Assembly (NCBI RefSeq): GCF_019655435.1
Contig: NZ_BPFH01000001.1
Location: 744,001-808,000, forward strand
Reading direction: 5' to 3'
DNA length: 64,000 bases
From: Jannaschia pagri
GTDB taxonomy: Bacteria > Pseudomonadota > Alphaproteobacteria > Rhodobacterales > Rhodobacteraceae
A model generated the notes under the pieces. It did no database searches. It saw only the letters and a list, made by a program, of their open reading frames with translations, and was not told where the DNA came from. Below, piece after piece: positions 26,766 through 35,425 of this stretch (positions within the stretch are counted from its first letter, which is position 1; every line of letters starts with the position of its first letter). A program made the translations under genes and the position numbers.

Positions 26766-27548
26766 ATGTCCCTGCCCATCTCGCTCGACCACGTCACCCA
26801 CGCCTATAAGACGGCCAGCGGCCCGTTGCCGGTCCTGGATGACCTCAGCATCGACATGCCCGAGGGCAGCTTCACCGCCGTCGTCGGCCCATCGGGGTGT
26901 GGCAAATCCACCCTAACACGGCTGATCGCGGGGCTGATGAAACCCGATGAGGGCATCGTCCGCCTGGGTGGTCAGCCCGTCACAGGCCCACGCAAGACCG
27001 TCGGCATGGCCTTTCAAAACCCGGTCTTGCTGGAATGGCGCAGCATCCTGCAGAATGTGATCCTGCCGCTCGAAATCGTCGGCGGCCTCTCCAAAACCCA
27101 GCGCGAGGACCGCGCCCGCGAACTGTTGGCCCTCGTCGGCCTGGAGGGATTTGAGGACAAACGCCCGTCCGAATTGTCCGGCGGAATGCGCCAGCGCGCC
27201 TCGCTCTGCCGCTCCATCGTCCACCGCCCCGAGGTCCTGATCCTCGATGAGCCCTTCGGCGCCCTGGACGCCTTCACCCGCGAAGACCTCTGGCAAACGA
27301 TGCACGACCTGCGCCGGGCCGAACGCTTCACCTGCGTCCTCATCACCCATGACCTGCGCGAATCGGTCTTCCTGAGCGACCGCACCGTCGTCTTCAGCGC
27401 CCGCCCCGCCCGCGCCCAGCGCATCGTGGAGATCGACCTGGGCGACACGCGCGGCCTGGATGACCTCTATGCGCCCCGCGCCGTCGAACTGCTGGCCACC
27501 CTGCGCCGCGAAATCCAAATCGCCCAAGGGCGGGAGGTGGCCCAATGA
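26766..27548 (+). CDS. ABC transporter ATPase (SsuB/TauB/ThiZ-like)
   Basis: 260 residues, one cassette. Walker A is GPSGCGKST, the Q-loop is AFQNPVLLEWRS, the signature is LSGGMRQRAS, Walker B is VLILDEPFGALD and the switch His is in ITHDLRES. The LEWR after the Q-loop and the DEPFGALDAFTRE form are typical of the nitrate/taurine/sulfonate subfamily. It overlaps the permease gene by four bases (ATGA). Confidence 0.93.
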   Translation: MSLPISLDHVTHAYKTASGPLPVLDDLSIDMPEGSFTAVVGPSGCGKSTLTRLIAGLMKPDEGIVRLGGQPVTGPRKTVGMAFQNPVLLEWRSILQNVILPLEIVGGLSKTQREDRARELLALVGLEGFEDKRPSELSGGMRQRASLCRSIVHRPEVLILDEPFGALDAFTREDLWQTMHDLRRAERFTCVLITHDLRESVFLSDRTVVFSARPARAQRIVEIDLGDTRGLDDLYAPRAVELLATLRREIQIAQGREVAQ

Positions 27549-28309
27549 TCGCCCTGCGCAAGATTGCCGTCCCCTTGATGGCAATGGTCGTCTTCCTGAT
27601 CCTGTGGGAGGCGCTGGTTTGGGCCAATGGCTGGCCCAACTTCGTCATGGCCTCCCCCTCCGACTTACCCCAGGCCTATACCCGCTATTGGGAGTTGTTC
27701 CTGACCGGCGGCTGGCAAACGCTCTGGCGGACGGTGGCGGGCCTGATGATCGCCGTGATCGTGGGCACGCTCATCGGCATGATCATGGGCTTTTCCCGCA
27801 CCGCGCGGGAGGCTCTCTACCCCCTGCTTGTGGGTTTCAACGCCATCCCCAAGGCGACCGTTGTGCCGATCTTGGCGCTGCTCTTCGTGGGACAGCACGA
27901 TTTCAACACGGTCATGCTGGCCTTCATGATTTCCTTCTTTCCCATCGCGGTCTCGGTCTCGATCGGGCTGAGCACGCTAGAGCCGGAATACCGCGACATC
28001 CTCCGCTCCCTCGGGGCGTCCAATGCGACGATCTTCTGGAAGATCGCCCTGCCCAAAACCCTGCCCGAGTTCTTCGGGGCCCTGAAGGTCGCCGTCACCC
28101 TGGCCTTTATTGGGACCAACCTGATGGAAATCGTCTCTCCCCATGGGCGAGGCCTGGGTGCCTTGTTCGATTCGGGACGGACCAATGCCGACTATCCGCT
28201 GATGTTCGCCGTGCTGATCGCCCTGGCCATCCTGGGGATTGCTCTGTTCTATGTGGTCGTGGCCCTGGAGAAGATCTTCGCAGGCTGGGCGGAGCGTCCG
28301 CAAAGCTAA
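27545..28309 (+). CDS. ABC transporter permease (SsuC/TauC/ThiX-like)
   Basis: 254 residues with about six membrane helices, beginning with VPLMAMVVFLILWEALVW. The ATPase-contact loop is LGASNATIFWKIALPKTLPEFFGALK. The family pattern FNAIPKATVVPILALLFVG lies in the middle. Completes the importer of 25581-28309. Ends 33 bp from the 3' end of the convergent dioxygenase gene. Confidence 0.92.
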   Translation: MIALRKIAVPLMAMVVFLILWEALVWANGWPNFVMASPSDLPQAYTRYWELFLTGGWQTLWRTVAGLMIAVIVGTLIGMIMGFSRTAREALYPLLVGFNAIPKATVVPILALLFVGQHDFNTVMLAFMISFFPIAVSVSIGLSTLEPEYRDILRSLGASNATIFWKIALPKTLPEFFGALKVAVTLAFIGTNLMEIVSPHGRGLGALFDSGRTNADYPLMFAVLIALAILGIALFYVVVALEKIFAGWAERPQS

Positions 28310-28342
28310 CGCCCAACCCAGCCGCTTGGGCCAACCCGCGCC

Positions 28343-29425
28343 CTACCCCAGTTTGCGCAACCGCGCGTCGAACTCACCCCGGTCCACGTAGCAGCCTTGC
28401 AGGTGCCGCCGCCCCGTCGACGGGTCGAAGGCCGCGCGCCCATGCAACACCCGGCGATTGTCGAAGACGACCATCTCCCCCGGCGCCAGCGAGAATTCCA
28501 CCCGGAACCGCGCCTCACGCGTCAGCGCCATGTAAGCGCGATAGGCCCTGTAGTAGGCGGCCAAAATATCCGCCTCCATATCGAAGACATCGGCGATATG
28601 GGCGTTCCAACGCAACTCCTGCACGTGACCCGCCCCATCGAGCGTAATGACAGGTCGCCGCACGCGAATGTCGGTTTCTGTGTCGTGGAACCGGAAGGGC
28701 ACCGGAACGGTCGCCAGCAAGTCGAACGCCTCTGGATCCGTCTCCCGCAAGGCTTCCGCCAGGGCCACACCATCGGCGAAGACGGACCCACCGCCCTCGG
28801 CAGCGTTCTCTAGGCAATGCAGGAACTGGTAACCCGGCGGCACCTCTTGGTTGGGCAGGTCCGTGTGAAGCGGCAAAGCGTGGGACGTATAGGCCAGGTT
28901 GTTCGGATCCGGCTTCGACATGACCTCAAAGGTGGTGCCAAAGTTGGTGCGGCGCAGGAAACCGACGCGCTCTGCCACGGAGATGCCCGCACCCTCTCCG
29001 GCCAGGCCCTCGACGATGGTCAGCCCCCAGGCCTTCGTGTCGCGCATCCAGGCTCGCAGACCGTCGTCCGAGGTCAAGATGTTCTGGGCCGCGTGGCGCG
29101 GGGGGGTGAACCCTGCCTCCCAAGGCTGAAACGCAATCGCAGCGGCATCCTGCGTCGGACGCCCGGGGCGGTGCTGTGCCAACCAGTCCAGGTCAAAGCG
29201 GGCCATGGGGGCATCCGCCCAATTCAGGACGACCGCGCCGCCATCCAAATGCGCGTCCTGCAAATTCGGTGTCTCTGGCACGGCCAGAAGGTCCAGCACC
29301 CGCTCCTGCGTGGCGGGGTCAAAGGCGTCGGGGCTGTTGTCGCGCAGCCAGATCAAGGGATAGTCGGCCGCCGCATCGGGCCACTGCACGCGCAGCATGT
29401 CATCGACGATGGTGAGATCGGTCAT
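28343..29425 (-). CDS. Gamma-butyrobetaine-hydroxylase-like 2-oxoglutarate/Fe(II) dioxygenase
   Basis: 360 residues. Residues about 10-85 form the GBBH N-terminal zinc-fold domain (PLIWLRDNSPDAFDP), and residues 115-355 the TauD/TfdA double-stranded beta-helix. Fe(II) ligands are H187 and D189 in LPLHTDLPNQ and H328 in NRRVLHGR; the 2-oxoglutarate-binding Arg is probably one of the Arg residues just after H328. The family hydroxylates quaternary ammonium compounds such as gamma-butyrobetaine, or trimethyllysine. Whether carnitine is really made here is inference. Convergent with, and possibly linked to, the ABC importer. Confidence 0.85.
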   Translation of the reverse strand: MTDLTIVDDMLRVQWPDAAADYPLIWLRDNSPDAFDPATQERVLDLLAVPETPNLQDAHLDGGAVVLNWADAPMARFDLDWLAQHRPGRPTQDAAAIAFQPWEAGFTPPRHAAQNILTSDDGLRAWMRDTKAWGLTIVEGLAGEGAGISVAERVGFLRRTNFGTTFEVMSKPDPNNLAYTSHALPLHTDLPNQEVPPGYQFLHCLENAAEGGGSVFADGVALAEALRETDPEAFDLLATVPVPFRFHDTETDIRVRRPVITLDGAGHVQELRWNAHIADVFDMEADILAAYYRAYRAYMALTREARFRVEFSLAPGEMVVFDNRRVLHGRAAFDPSTGRRHLQGCYVDRGEFDARLRKLG

Positions 29426-29606
29426 GGGTCTGTCCTAATGTCAGTATCGTGGGGGTGTGGGGCGCAGAATTAAGCGCCCGGCGGCCACCACCGCTGCGGC
29501 TTGCCATAGGGATGGCCGGCTTGGCGCCCTGGATGCGTGTCCGCGTCTGACATGGGTAGAGCCTAGGCCGCGCGGCGGGGCGCCGTCCACCGATTTCGCG
29601 CACCAC

Positions 29607-29635
29607 TTGCATCATCGGAGCGCCCGGCCTATTTG
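29607..29635 (+). promoter_or_regulatory. Probable promoter of the SRP RNA gene
   Basis: TTGCAT (29607-29612) and TATTTG (29630-29635) are spaced by 17 bp. Start of transcription would fall at about 29640-29642, where the SRP RNA begins. Confidence 0.5.
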
Positions 29636-29638
29636 CGG

Positions 29639-29740
29639 GGTGAGAGGTTGGCGCGGGCAGGCGCCTCGCCAACCTGGTCAGGACCGGAAGGTAGCAGCCA
29701 CAACGAGCCCCGCTTGGGTCGTCGTCCAGCCTCTCACCCA
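29639..29740 (+). ncRNA. ffs: Signal recognition particle RNA (4.5S-type)
   Basis: The universally conserved SRP domain IV is unmistakable: CTGGTCAGGACCGG then AAGGTAGCAGCC. The ends pair: GGTGAGAGG at 29639-29647 with CCTCTCACC at 29730-29738. An inner hairpin GTTGGCG...CGCCAAC lies on the 5' side, as in other alphaproteobacteria. About 100 nt. It binds Ffh to target nascent membrane proteins. It lies upstream of dnaX-ybaB-recR, a conserved order. Exact ends are estimated from pairing. Confidence 0.93.
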
Positions 29741-29879
29741 CCACCCCTCTGTGTCGTCCGAGTCCGTAGCGATTTGCTCTTCGAGCGAAGGCGGCGTCCG
29801 CATAGCCTCCAAACAGTGAGGATCGTCGCGCCCCACTCTTGACCCTGGCCCCTCGACCGCCGCTACCTAGCTTTCCCCC

Positions 29880-30263
29880 ATGGAGCAAGGCACCGACACC
29901 CAAGACAAAAAGACCGACTGGGCCGAAGACCGGACCGATTGGGCCGAGGATCGCACCCTTCTGGCCAACGAACGCACCTTTGCCGGATGGATGCGCACGG
30001 GCATGGCGGCCATCGCGATTGCCGTAGGCCTGCGCGCGGTGTTTGACGCCTCGGACCCTGCCTGGGTTCCAAAAGCCGCCGCGACCGTGTTCATCCTGGC
30101 CGCGCTGACCATCTTTTGGGCCGCCCGCCGCCAAGCCTGTCGCACCCAGAAACGCCTGCAGACCCATGATGCCACCGCCCAACCGACCCGGCTGTTTACG
30201 GTGCTGGCCGTCGCCTTCAGCCTCGCAGGTATAGTCACCGGCGCCATCCTCTGGACGCTATGA
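29880..30263 (+). CDS. DUF202 (YidH-like) inner-membrane protein
   Basis: 127 residues with three membrane helices (AAIAIAVGLRAVF, AAATVFILAALTIFWAA, LFTVLAVAFSLAGIVTGAILW). The family hallmark LLANERTFAGWMRTGMAAI precedes the first helix. Just before it the heptad T-D-W-A-E-D-R is repeated twice in tandem (bases 29913-29933 and 29934-29954); relatives I recall have one copy. Function unknown. Start ATG 29880. Confidence 0.82.
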   Translation: MEQGTDTQDKKTDWAEDRTDWAEDRTLLANERTFAGWMRTGMAAIAIAVGLRAVFDASDPAWVPKAAATVFILAALTIFWAARRQACRTQKRLQTHDATAQPTRLFTVLAVAFSLAGIVTGAILWTL

Positions 30264-30335
30264 CAGCGGCTTCCGCGATGGACGCTCGGGGGCCCCGGGG
30301 CTAGAACCAAGCGCAGCCGACGTGAGGGGACAGCG

Positions 30336-32051
30336 ATGCAGGACACGGACCAACCGGCCTATCAGGTGCTGGCGCGCAAATACCGTCCGGCCACCTTTGC
30401 CGATCTGATCGGCCAGGACGCCATGGTCCGCACCCTACGCAACGCCTTCGCCACGGACCGTATCGCCCAGGCGTTTATCCTCACAGGCATCCGGGGCACG
30501 GGCAAAACGACCACCGCGCGCATCGTGGCCAAGGGCCTGAATTGCGTCGGCCCAGACAGTACCGGAGGCCCAACGACGGACCCGTGCGGCCAATGCGAAC
30601 CCTGTCGCGCCATCGCCGAAGGCCGCCATGTGGATGTGTTGGAAATGGACGCGGCCTCCAACACCTCCGTCAATGACGTGCGCGAAATCATCGACAGCGT
30701 GAATTACCGCGCCGCCTCGGCCCGCTATAAGATTTATATCATCGACGAGGTGCACATGCTGTCCACCTCGGCGTTCAACGCGCTCCTGAAGACGCTGGAG
30801 GAGCCCCCCGCCCACGTCAAATTTATTTTTGCCACCACCGAGATCCGCAAGGTTCCGGTAACGGTCCTGTCCCGCTGTCAACGCTTCGACCTGCGTCGGA
30901 TCGAGCCGGAGGTGATGATCGACCACCTCTCCGGCGTCGCCACCCAAGAGGACGCGCAGATCGCGCAGGATGCGCTGGCCCTGATCGCGCGCGCCGCCGA
31001 AGGCTCCGTCCGCGATGCCATGTCGCTCCTGGATCAGGCCATCAGCCACGGGGCGGGCGAGACCAGCGCCGATCAGGTCCGCGCCATGCTGGGCCTGGCG
31101 GACAGGGGTCGGGTCATGGACCTGTTTGAGATGATCATGCGCGGCGATGCGGCGGGCGCGTTGCTGGAGTTGGGCGCACAATACTCCGACGGGGCCGACC
31201 CCATGGCCGTGCTGCGCGACCTGGCCGAGGTTACCCATTGGGTCAGTGTCATTCAGATCACGCCCGACGCCGCCGAGGACCCGACCGTCACGCCGGACGA
31301 ACGGGCACGGGGTCAGGCCTTCGCCCAGGGCCTCCAAATGCGGTCGCTGACGCGGATGTGGCAGATGCTGCTGAAGGCGCTGGAGGAAGTCTCCCAGGCG
31401 CCAAACGCCATGATGGCCGCCGAAATGGCCGTGATCCGACTGACCCATGTGGCCGACTTACCGCCCCCCGACGATCTGATCCGCAAGTTGCGCGACACGC
31501 CCGCACCCATGGGTCAGGCCCCGGCGCCCCGGCCCGCACCTTCGGGCGGTGGCGGCGGCGGTCCCGTCGCGCGCGGCGGGGCTCAGACGGCCCTGGCCCA
31601 AGACAGCGAACAGGCCCTGGCCCGCTATCAGACCTTTCCGCAGGTGGTCGACCTGATCCGGGCCAATCGCGACGTCAAACTGCTGGTGGAGGTCGAGACG
31701 GGCCTGCGCCTCGTGTCCTACGCGCCAGGACGAATCGAGATGGCCCTGGCCCCGAACGCCCCTGCCGATCTACCGGGCCGCTTGGCGGGCCGCTTGCAGG
31801 GCTGGACTGGCGTCCGCTGGGTCGTCAGCATCGGCGAGGGCGGGGCGCCCACCATCGCCGAGGTCCGGGATCAGGCCGCCCGCGAGTCAGAGGCAGCCGC
31901 CCTGGCCCATCCCATGACCCAAGCCGTCCTCCAGGCCTTTCCGGGGGCCAAACTGATCGAGGTACGGACCCGCGAAGACATCGCCGCCGATGCCGCAGCC
32001 GAGGCCCTGGAAGAGGTCGAAGACGAATGGGACCCCTTTGACGAGGACTGA
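30336..32051 (+). CDS. dnaX: DNA polymerase III gamma/tau subunit
   Basis: 571 residues. Clamp-loader ATPase with Walker A GIRGTGKTT (51-59), zinc-binding Cys 84, 87 and 90 plus C70, Walker B IIDEVH and the sensor/SRC motif VLSRCQRF. An Ala/Pro/Gly-rich linker (about 390-410) leads into the tau-specific C-terminal domain, ending EEVEDEWDPFDED. It loads the beta clamp and links polymerase cores. I saw no clear slippery heptamer with downstream structure, so a separate short gamma product is not predicted. First gene of dnaX-ybaB-recR. The 173 bp to ybaB hold nothing else recognised. Confidence 0.96.
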   Translation: MQDTDQPAYQVLARKYRPATFADLIGQDAMVRTLRNAFATDRIAQAFILTGIRGTGKTTTARIVAKGLNCVGPDSTGGPTTDPCGQCEPCRAIAEGRHVDVLEMDAASNTSVNDVREIIDSVNYRAASARYKIYIIDEVHMLSTSAFNALLKTLEEPPAHVKFIFATTEIRKVPVTVLSRCQRFDLRRIEPEVMIDHLSGVATQEDAQIAQDALALIARAAEGSVRDAMSLLDQAISHGAGETSADQVRAMLGLADRGRVMDLFEMIMRGDAAGALLELGAQYSDGADPMAVLRDLAEVTHWVSVIQITPDAAEDPTVTPDERARGQAFAQGLQMRSLTRMWQMLLKALEEVSQAPNAMMAAEMAVIRLTHVADLPPPDDLIRKLRDTPAPMGQAPAPRPAPSGGGGGGPVARGGAQTALAQDSEQALARYQTFPQVVDLIRANRDVKLLVEVETGLRLVSYAPGRIEMALAPNAPADLPGRLAGRLQGWTGVRWVVSIGEGGAPTIAEVRDQAARESEAAALAHPMTQAVLQAFPGAKLIEVRTREDIAADAAAEALEEVEDEWDPFDED

Positions 32052-32224
32052 ACGGCGATACCGCTGACCGTTTCCACAGCGGCCACAATGTCTGACCGGG
32101 ATCCTCCCACCGTCACCCCTGGATCACCCCTCCGATGCACCCCCTCGCCTTGCGCCAGACGGGGCGGGGGGCTACCTCAGAGGAGACACAAATTCAGACG
32201 ACACCTCACGGAGGGACCAGCGCG

Positions 32225-32569
32225 ATGTTCAAAGGATTGGGTGGCCTCGGCGATATGGCCGGGATGATGAAAAAAGCCCAGGAAATGCAGACTAAGATGG
32301 GCGAAATGCAGGATGGTCTGGCCGATATCCATGTCACGGGCGAAAGCGGCGCAGGTCTGGTCAAGGCCACCGCGACAGCCAAAGGCGACCTCATCGCCCT
32401 GGACATCGACCCGTCGATCTTTCAGCCCGACGAGAAAGAGATGGTCGAGGATCTGATCCTGGCCGCCATCAAAGACGCGCAGTCGCGGGCATCTGATAAG
32501 TCACGGGAAGAAATGATGAAAATGGCGGAGCAAATGGGCCTGCCACCCGGAATGAAACTGCCGTTCTGA
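32225..32569 (+). CDS. ybaB: Nucleoid-associated protein, YbaB/EbfC family
   Basis: 114 residues: [25 protein letters not shown], then the beta-sheet core with [19 protein letters not shown] and the C-terminal helix with PPGMKLPF. A small dimeric DNA-binding protein commonly located between dnaX and recR, as here. ATG 32225 follows GGAGGGACC. Confidence 0.95.
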   Translation: MFKGLGGLGDMAGMMKKAQEMQTKMGEMQDGLADIHVTGESGAGLVKATATAKGDLIALDIDPSIFQPDEKEMVEDLILAAIKDAQSRASDKSREEMMKMAEQMGLPPGMKLPF

Positions 32570-32580
32570 GGTCAGACTAC

Positions 32581-33177
32581 GTGGACGGGCAGCGCGATAT
32601 CGAGGCATTGATCGCGCTGATGGCGCGTCTGCCCGGGCTTGGACCTCGGTCCGCCCGGCGGGCGGTTCTGCACCTTTTGAAAAAGCGCGACACGCAGCTG
32701 CTGCCCCTAGCAAAGCTGCTGACCGAGGTGGGCCATACCGTCCGCAACTGCCTGAATTGTGGAAACCTTTCCGGCAGCGATATCTGCGATGTCTGTGACG
32801 ATGACCGCCGTGCCACGGGTCAAATCTGCGTCGTGGAGGACGTGGCCGACCTCTGGGCAATGGAACGCGCGCAGGTTTTTCGCGGTCGCTACCATGTGCT
32901 CGGCGGAACGCTGTCGCCTCTCGATGATATTGGCCCTGAAGACCTGCGCATTCCTAAGCTGAGGGACCGCATCACCGCCGAGGCCGTGACGGAGGTCATC
33001 CTCGCGCTGAATGCCACCGTCGATGGTCAAACCACCGCCCATTATGTCGCTCAAGAGCTGTCAGGCACAGGCGCGGTTGTCAGCGGTTTGGCCCAAGGAA
33101 TGCCCGTCGGGGGAGAGTTGGACTACATGGATGATGGGACCCTGCGCGCTGCCCTCTCCTCGCGTAAACCCGTCTGA
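32581..33177 (+). CDS. recR: Recombination mediator RecR
   Basis: 198 residues. An N-terminal helix-hairpin-helix ([19 protein letters not shown]) precedes a zinc finger with C57, C60, C69 and C72. The Toprim domain starts at about 82 ([17 protein letters not shown]), and the Walker-B-like C-terminal segment [22 protein letters not shown] follows. Works with RecO/RecF to load RecA at gaps. GTG start at 32581, 11 bp after ybaB. Confidence 0.96.
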   Translation: MDGQRDIEALIALMARLPGLGPRSARRAVLHLLKKRDTQLLPLAKLLTEVGHTVRNCLNCGNLSGSDICDVCDDDRRATGQICVVEDVADLWAMERAQVFRGRYHVLGGTLSPLDDIGPEDLRIPKLRDRITAEAVTEVILALNATVDGQTTAHYVAQELSGTGAVVSGLAQGMPVGGELDYMDDGTLRAALSSRKPV

Positions 33178-33298
33178 TCAGACACTTTCGACCACGCCAG
33201 GTGTTGCCCGTCGCGAAACGTTGAGGCATGGAAAGGGTCAAGGTGTGGTTAATTTCCACCGGTAGTGTTGTGTAACCGAACCCGTGACCACGTGTATT

Positions 33299-33327
33299 TT
33301 GACGTGGCGCTGACCCCATATTGTAAA
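33299..33327 (+). promoter_or_regulatory. Candidate promoter of the EAL-domain gene
   Basis: TTGACG (33299-33304) and TGTAAA (33322-33327) with 17-bp spacing, 20 bp before the ATG. The leader would be short. Nine of twelve consensus bases match. An imperfect inverted repeat CCACGTG...GACGTGG (33288-33307) overlaps the -35 box and could be an operator. Confidence 0.4.
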
Positions 33328-33346
33328 GTTTCTCACTGGGGCCTCC

Positions 33347-34642
33347 ATGCTCTTAACGGCTGTCATCATCGTGCTGATGCTCGCCTCCGCCGCCGGCGGT
33401 GCGCTTGTGTCCGGCTGGCGCCCAACAGCACCAACCGCGCCTGCGAGCCCGTCTGCGGTCGCCCACGACCGTCTCGCCGACGGCATTCTCGGCCTTTTGG
33501 ACGTGGACGACATGGCGGGTTTGAACGCCACCCATGATTTCGACACCGGGGACCAGTTGCTTGACCGGCTTGAAGACGTCCTCACCCGCGCGCTGCCACC
33601 CGAATTGACGATTACGAGGCTATCCAACGCGCGGTTCTTGTTGATTTTCCGTGGCATGGACATGGCTGCGGCGGCCGCGACGGCGGAACGTCTAAGGGAC
33701 CTGGCGTCACGGACCTATGTTGATCGGGAAGCGGGTATCGCCGGGCGAACCATCTCCGCCGGTTTGGTGCGCACCTTTGCGCATCAAGACTTTGACCGCG
33801 CCGTCTTGCTGGCCGATACCGTCGTGTCGCGCGCCCAGGCGAACGGTGGAAACCGGACGGAGGTCGATGACCGCGCGACGCCGGGGGTTAAGCCGCCGGT
33901 GTCACAGGAAACGCTCCTGGCTGCCATCGAAAGGGGCGACCTTCGCTATCACCTCCAACCTATCGTCGCCACCGAGACAGACGCCGTGGTGGGCATGGAG
34001 GCCCTGCTGCGATGGGTCCGCCAAGATGCGCCCGCTGTTCCTCCTGCCGTATTCATCGATCAGGTGGATCGGATTCCCGATGAGGCAGCGGACACCTTTC
34101 CCGAAATCGCCGAACGGGCAACGCGCCCCTTTCGGACCGAAGGCGCGGACTTCTTTTTTAATTTCAACATCACCGGCGCTGTCCTGGACGGAGCGGACAG
34201 CGCAAGCTGCCGGTTTCTGCGCGGGCTGCTGGACCGCCTCCCGCCGGATCGCCTGGTCCTCGAAGTTGTAGAAAGCGCCGTGATCGCGCGGCCCGAGCGC
34301 GCCCATGATCTGGTGACGCGGTTGCGCGAACGGGGCGCGCGGATCGCCTTGGACGACTTTGGGACAGGCTTGTCGAACCTGGACCGTTTGCGCCATTTCC
34401 CGGTCGATTTCGTCAAGATCGACCGCGCTCTGGTGGCCGGGCTGGATGGGGATGCGCGTGCGCGTATCATCGTGCGCCATCTGGTCAGCATGACGCGCGA
34501 TCTTGGCATCGAAATCATCGCGGAAGGGGTCGAGACCCAGGCGGAGGCGACAGCCGTTGCCTCCATCGGGATTCGGTATGCCCAGGGCTTCTTCTATGGC
34601 AGGCCCGAAGCCCCGGACCTCTGGGCCGAGCGGCTGACCTAG
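33347..34642 (+). CDS. Membrane-anchored c-di-GMP phosphodiesterase (EAL) with degenerate GGDEF
   Basis: 431 residues. An N-terminal helix (LLTAVIIVLMLASAAGGALV) anchors it. Residues about 45-165 look like a GGDEF fold, but the GGDEF loop reads RLSNARFLLIF, so cyclase activity is not expected. Residues about 185-425 are an EAL domain with the catalytic set visible: EAL in GMEALLRW, the Asn in FNFNIT, Glu in LVLEVVE, DDFGTG, Lys in VDFVKIDR and Glu in IIAEGVET, then QGFFYGRP. It should hydrolyse c-di-GMP to pGpG. Any signal input through the dead GGDEF is unknown. Convergent with the RNase T2 gene, 6 bp apart. Confidence 0.88.
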   Translation: MLLTAVIIVLMLASAAGGALVSGWRPTAPTAPASPSAVAHDRLADGILGLLDVDDMAGLNATHDFDTGDQLLDRLEDVLTRALPPELTITRLSNARFLLIFRGMDMAAAAATAERLRDLASRTYVDREAGIAGRTISAGLVRTFAHQDFDRAVLLADTVVSRAQANGGNRTEVDDRATPGVKPPVSQETLLAAIERGDLRYHLQPIVATETDAVVGMEALLRWVRQDAPAVPPAVFIDQVDRIPDEAADTFPEIAERATRPFRTEGADFFFNFNITGAVLDGADSASCRFLRGLLDRLPPDRLVLEVVESAVIARPERAHDLVTRLRERGARIALDDFGTGLSNLDRLRHFPVDFVKIDRALVAGLDGDARARIIVRHLVSMTRDLGIEIIAEGVETQAEATAVASIGIRYAQGFFYGRPEAPDLWAERLT

Positions 34643-34648
34643 ACTGGC

Positions 34649-35281
34649 TCAGCGGATCGGGGCGAGCAAGGCATCTGTCATCGTGCAGTCGCGAATGACG
34701 TCTGCGCCGCAGCGCCGGGGCTCAAGGCCACGGGTGAGGCAGATCCGCACCTCCTGCACGCGGCCCGCACGGCAGGTCACCGTCACCTGATCGCGCGATA
34801 GATCGGGGTTAGCCTCCAGGAACGCCTCCTCCACCACTGCCGCAGGCAGGGTCACGGCGCGTCCTAGGTCCCGCAAGACAGACGGGCGGTTGACGCGATC
34901 ATAGGCAACCCGCGCCAAGTCAAAGTAATCCGATGCCGACAAACCGGAGCATCGGCCATGTTTTTTCCACTGGTGCCAGGCTGATCCCGCTGTCCCCATG
35001 ATATCGGACATCGCGGCCGTCTGACCGCGCGTCGCCTCCCGAACGGAAGTGCGGCAATAGGCTGGCCAGCCCCGTTCGTATTGGGGCCACAGCCCGTGCA
35101 GCACAAAGCCCAGGCCCCGCCCGTCATCGCATTGGGGCGATTGGCGGTCATCGCCATCCAAGGCGCACCATGTGGGCGACCAGCTCAACGCGAGCACGTA
35201 GTAGTCGAAATCCCCCGCCGGTTCGCCATCGGCAAAAACCGGGGCAGCGGCAAGTGTCAGCGCAGCAAGCAGTCGTTTCAT
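34649..35281 (-). CDS. Secreted ribonuclease T2 family protein
   Basis: 210 residues with a signal peptide (LLAALTLAAAPVFA). The two T2 active-site segments are present: CAS I in FVLHGLWPQYE (His) and CAS II in WHQWKKHGRCSG (Lys-His). Several Cys residues suggest disulfides, in keeping with export. Cleaves RNA to 2',3'-cyclic phosphates in the periplasm or outside; probably phosphate or nucleotide scavenging. ATG 35281 was chosen because the signal peptide starts there. Confidence 0.9.
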   Translation of the reverse strand: MKRLLAALTLAAAPVFADGEPAGDFDYYVLALSWSPTWCALDGDDRQSPQCDDGRGLGFVLHGLWPQYERGWPAYCRTSVREATRGQTAAMSDIMGTAGSAWHQWKKHGRCSGLSASDYFDLARVAYDRVNRPSVLRDLGRAVTLPAAVVEEAFLEANPDLSRDQVTVTCRAGRVQEVRICLTRGLEPRRCGADVIRDCTMTDALLAPIR

Positions 35282-35425
35282 TGGGGCTTTCCCTGTTCCC
35301 ATCCCTTGCCTATATATCCTGCAAAGTTCCCTCGAAAGCGTGAACCGCGGCCCCGGTCGCAGCCCCTGATCCGGGCGACGCGACAGGCTTGTCCAGCGAG
35401 GGGCGTCCGAATGAGGAGCGTTGAG

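Noticed and set aside
30336-32051. Programmed frameshift in dnaX producing a short gamma subunit
   Set aside because: No A-AAA-AAG-type slippery heptamer followed by a stem-loop was seen in the relevant region.
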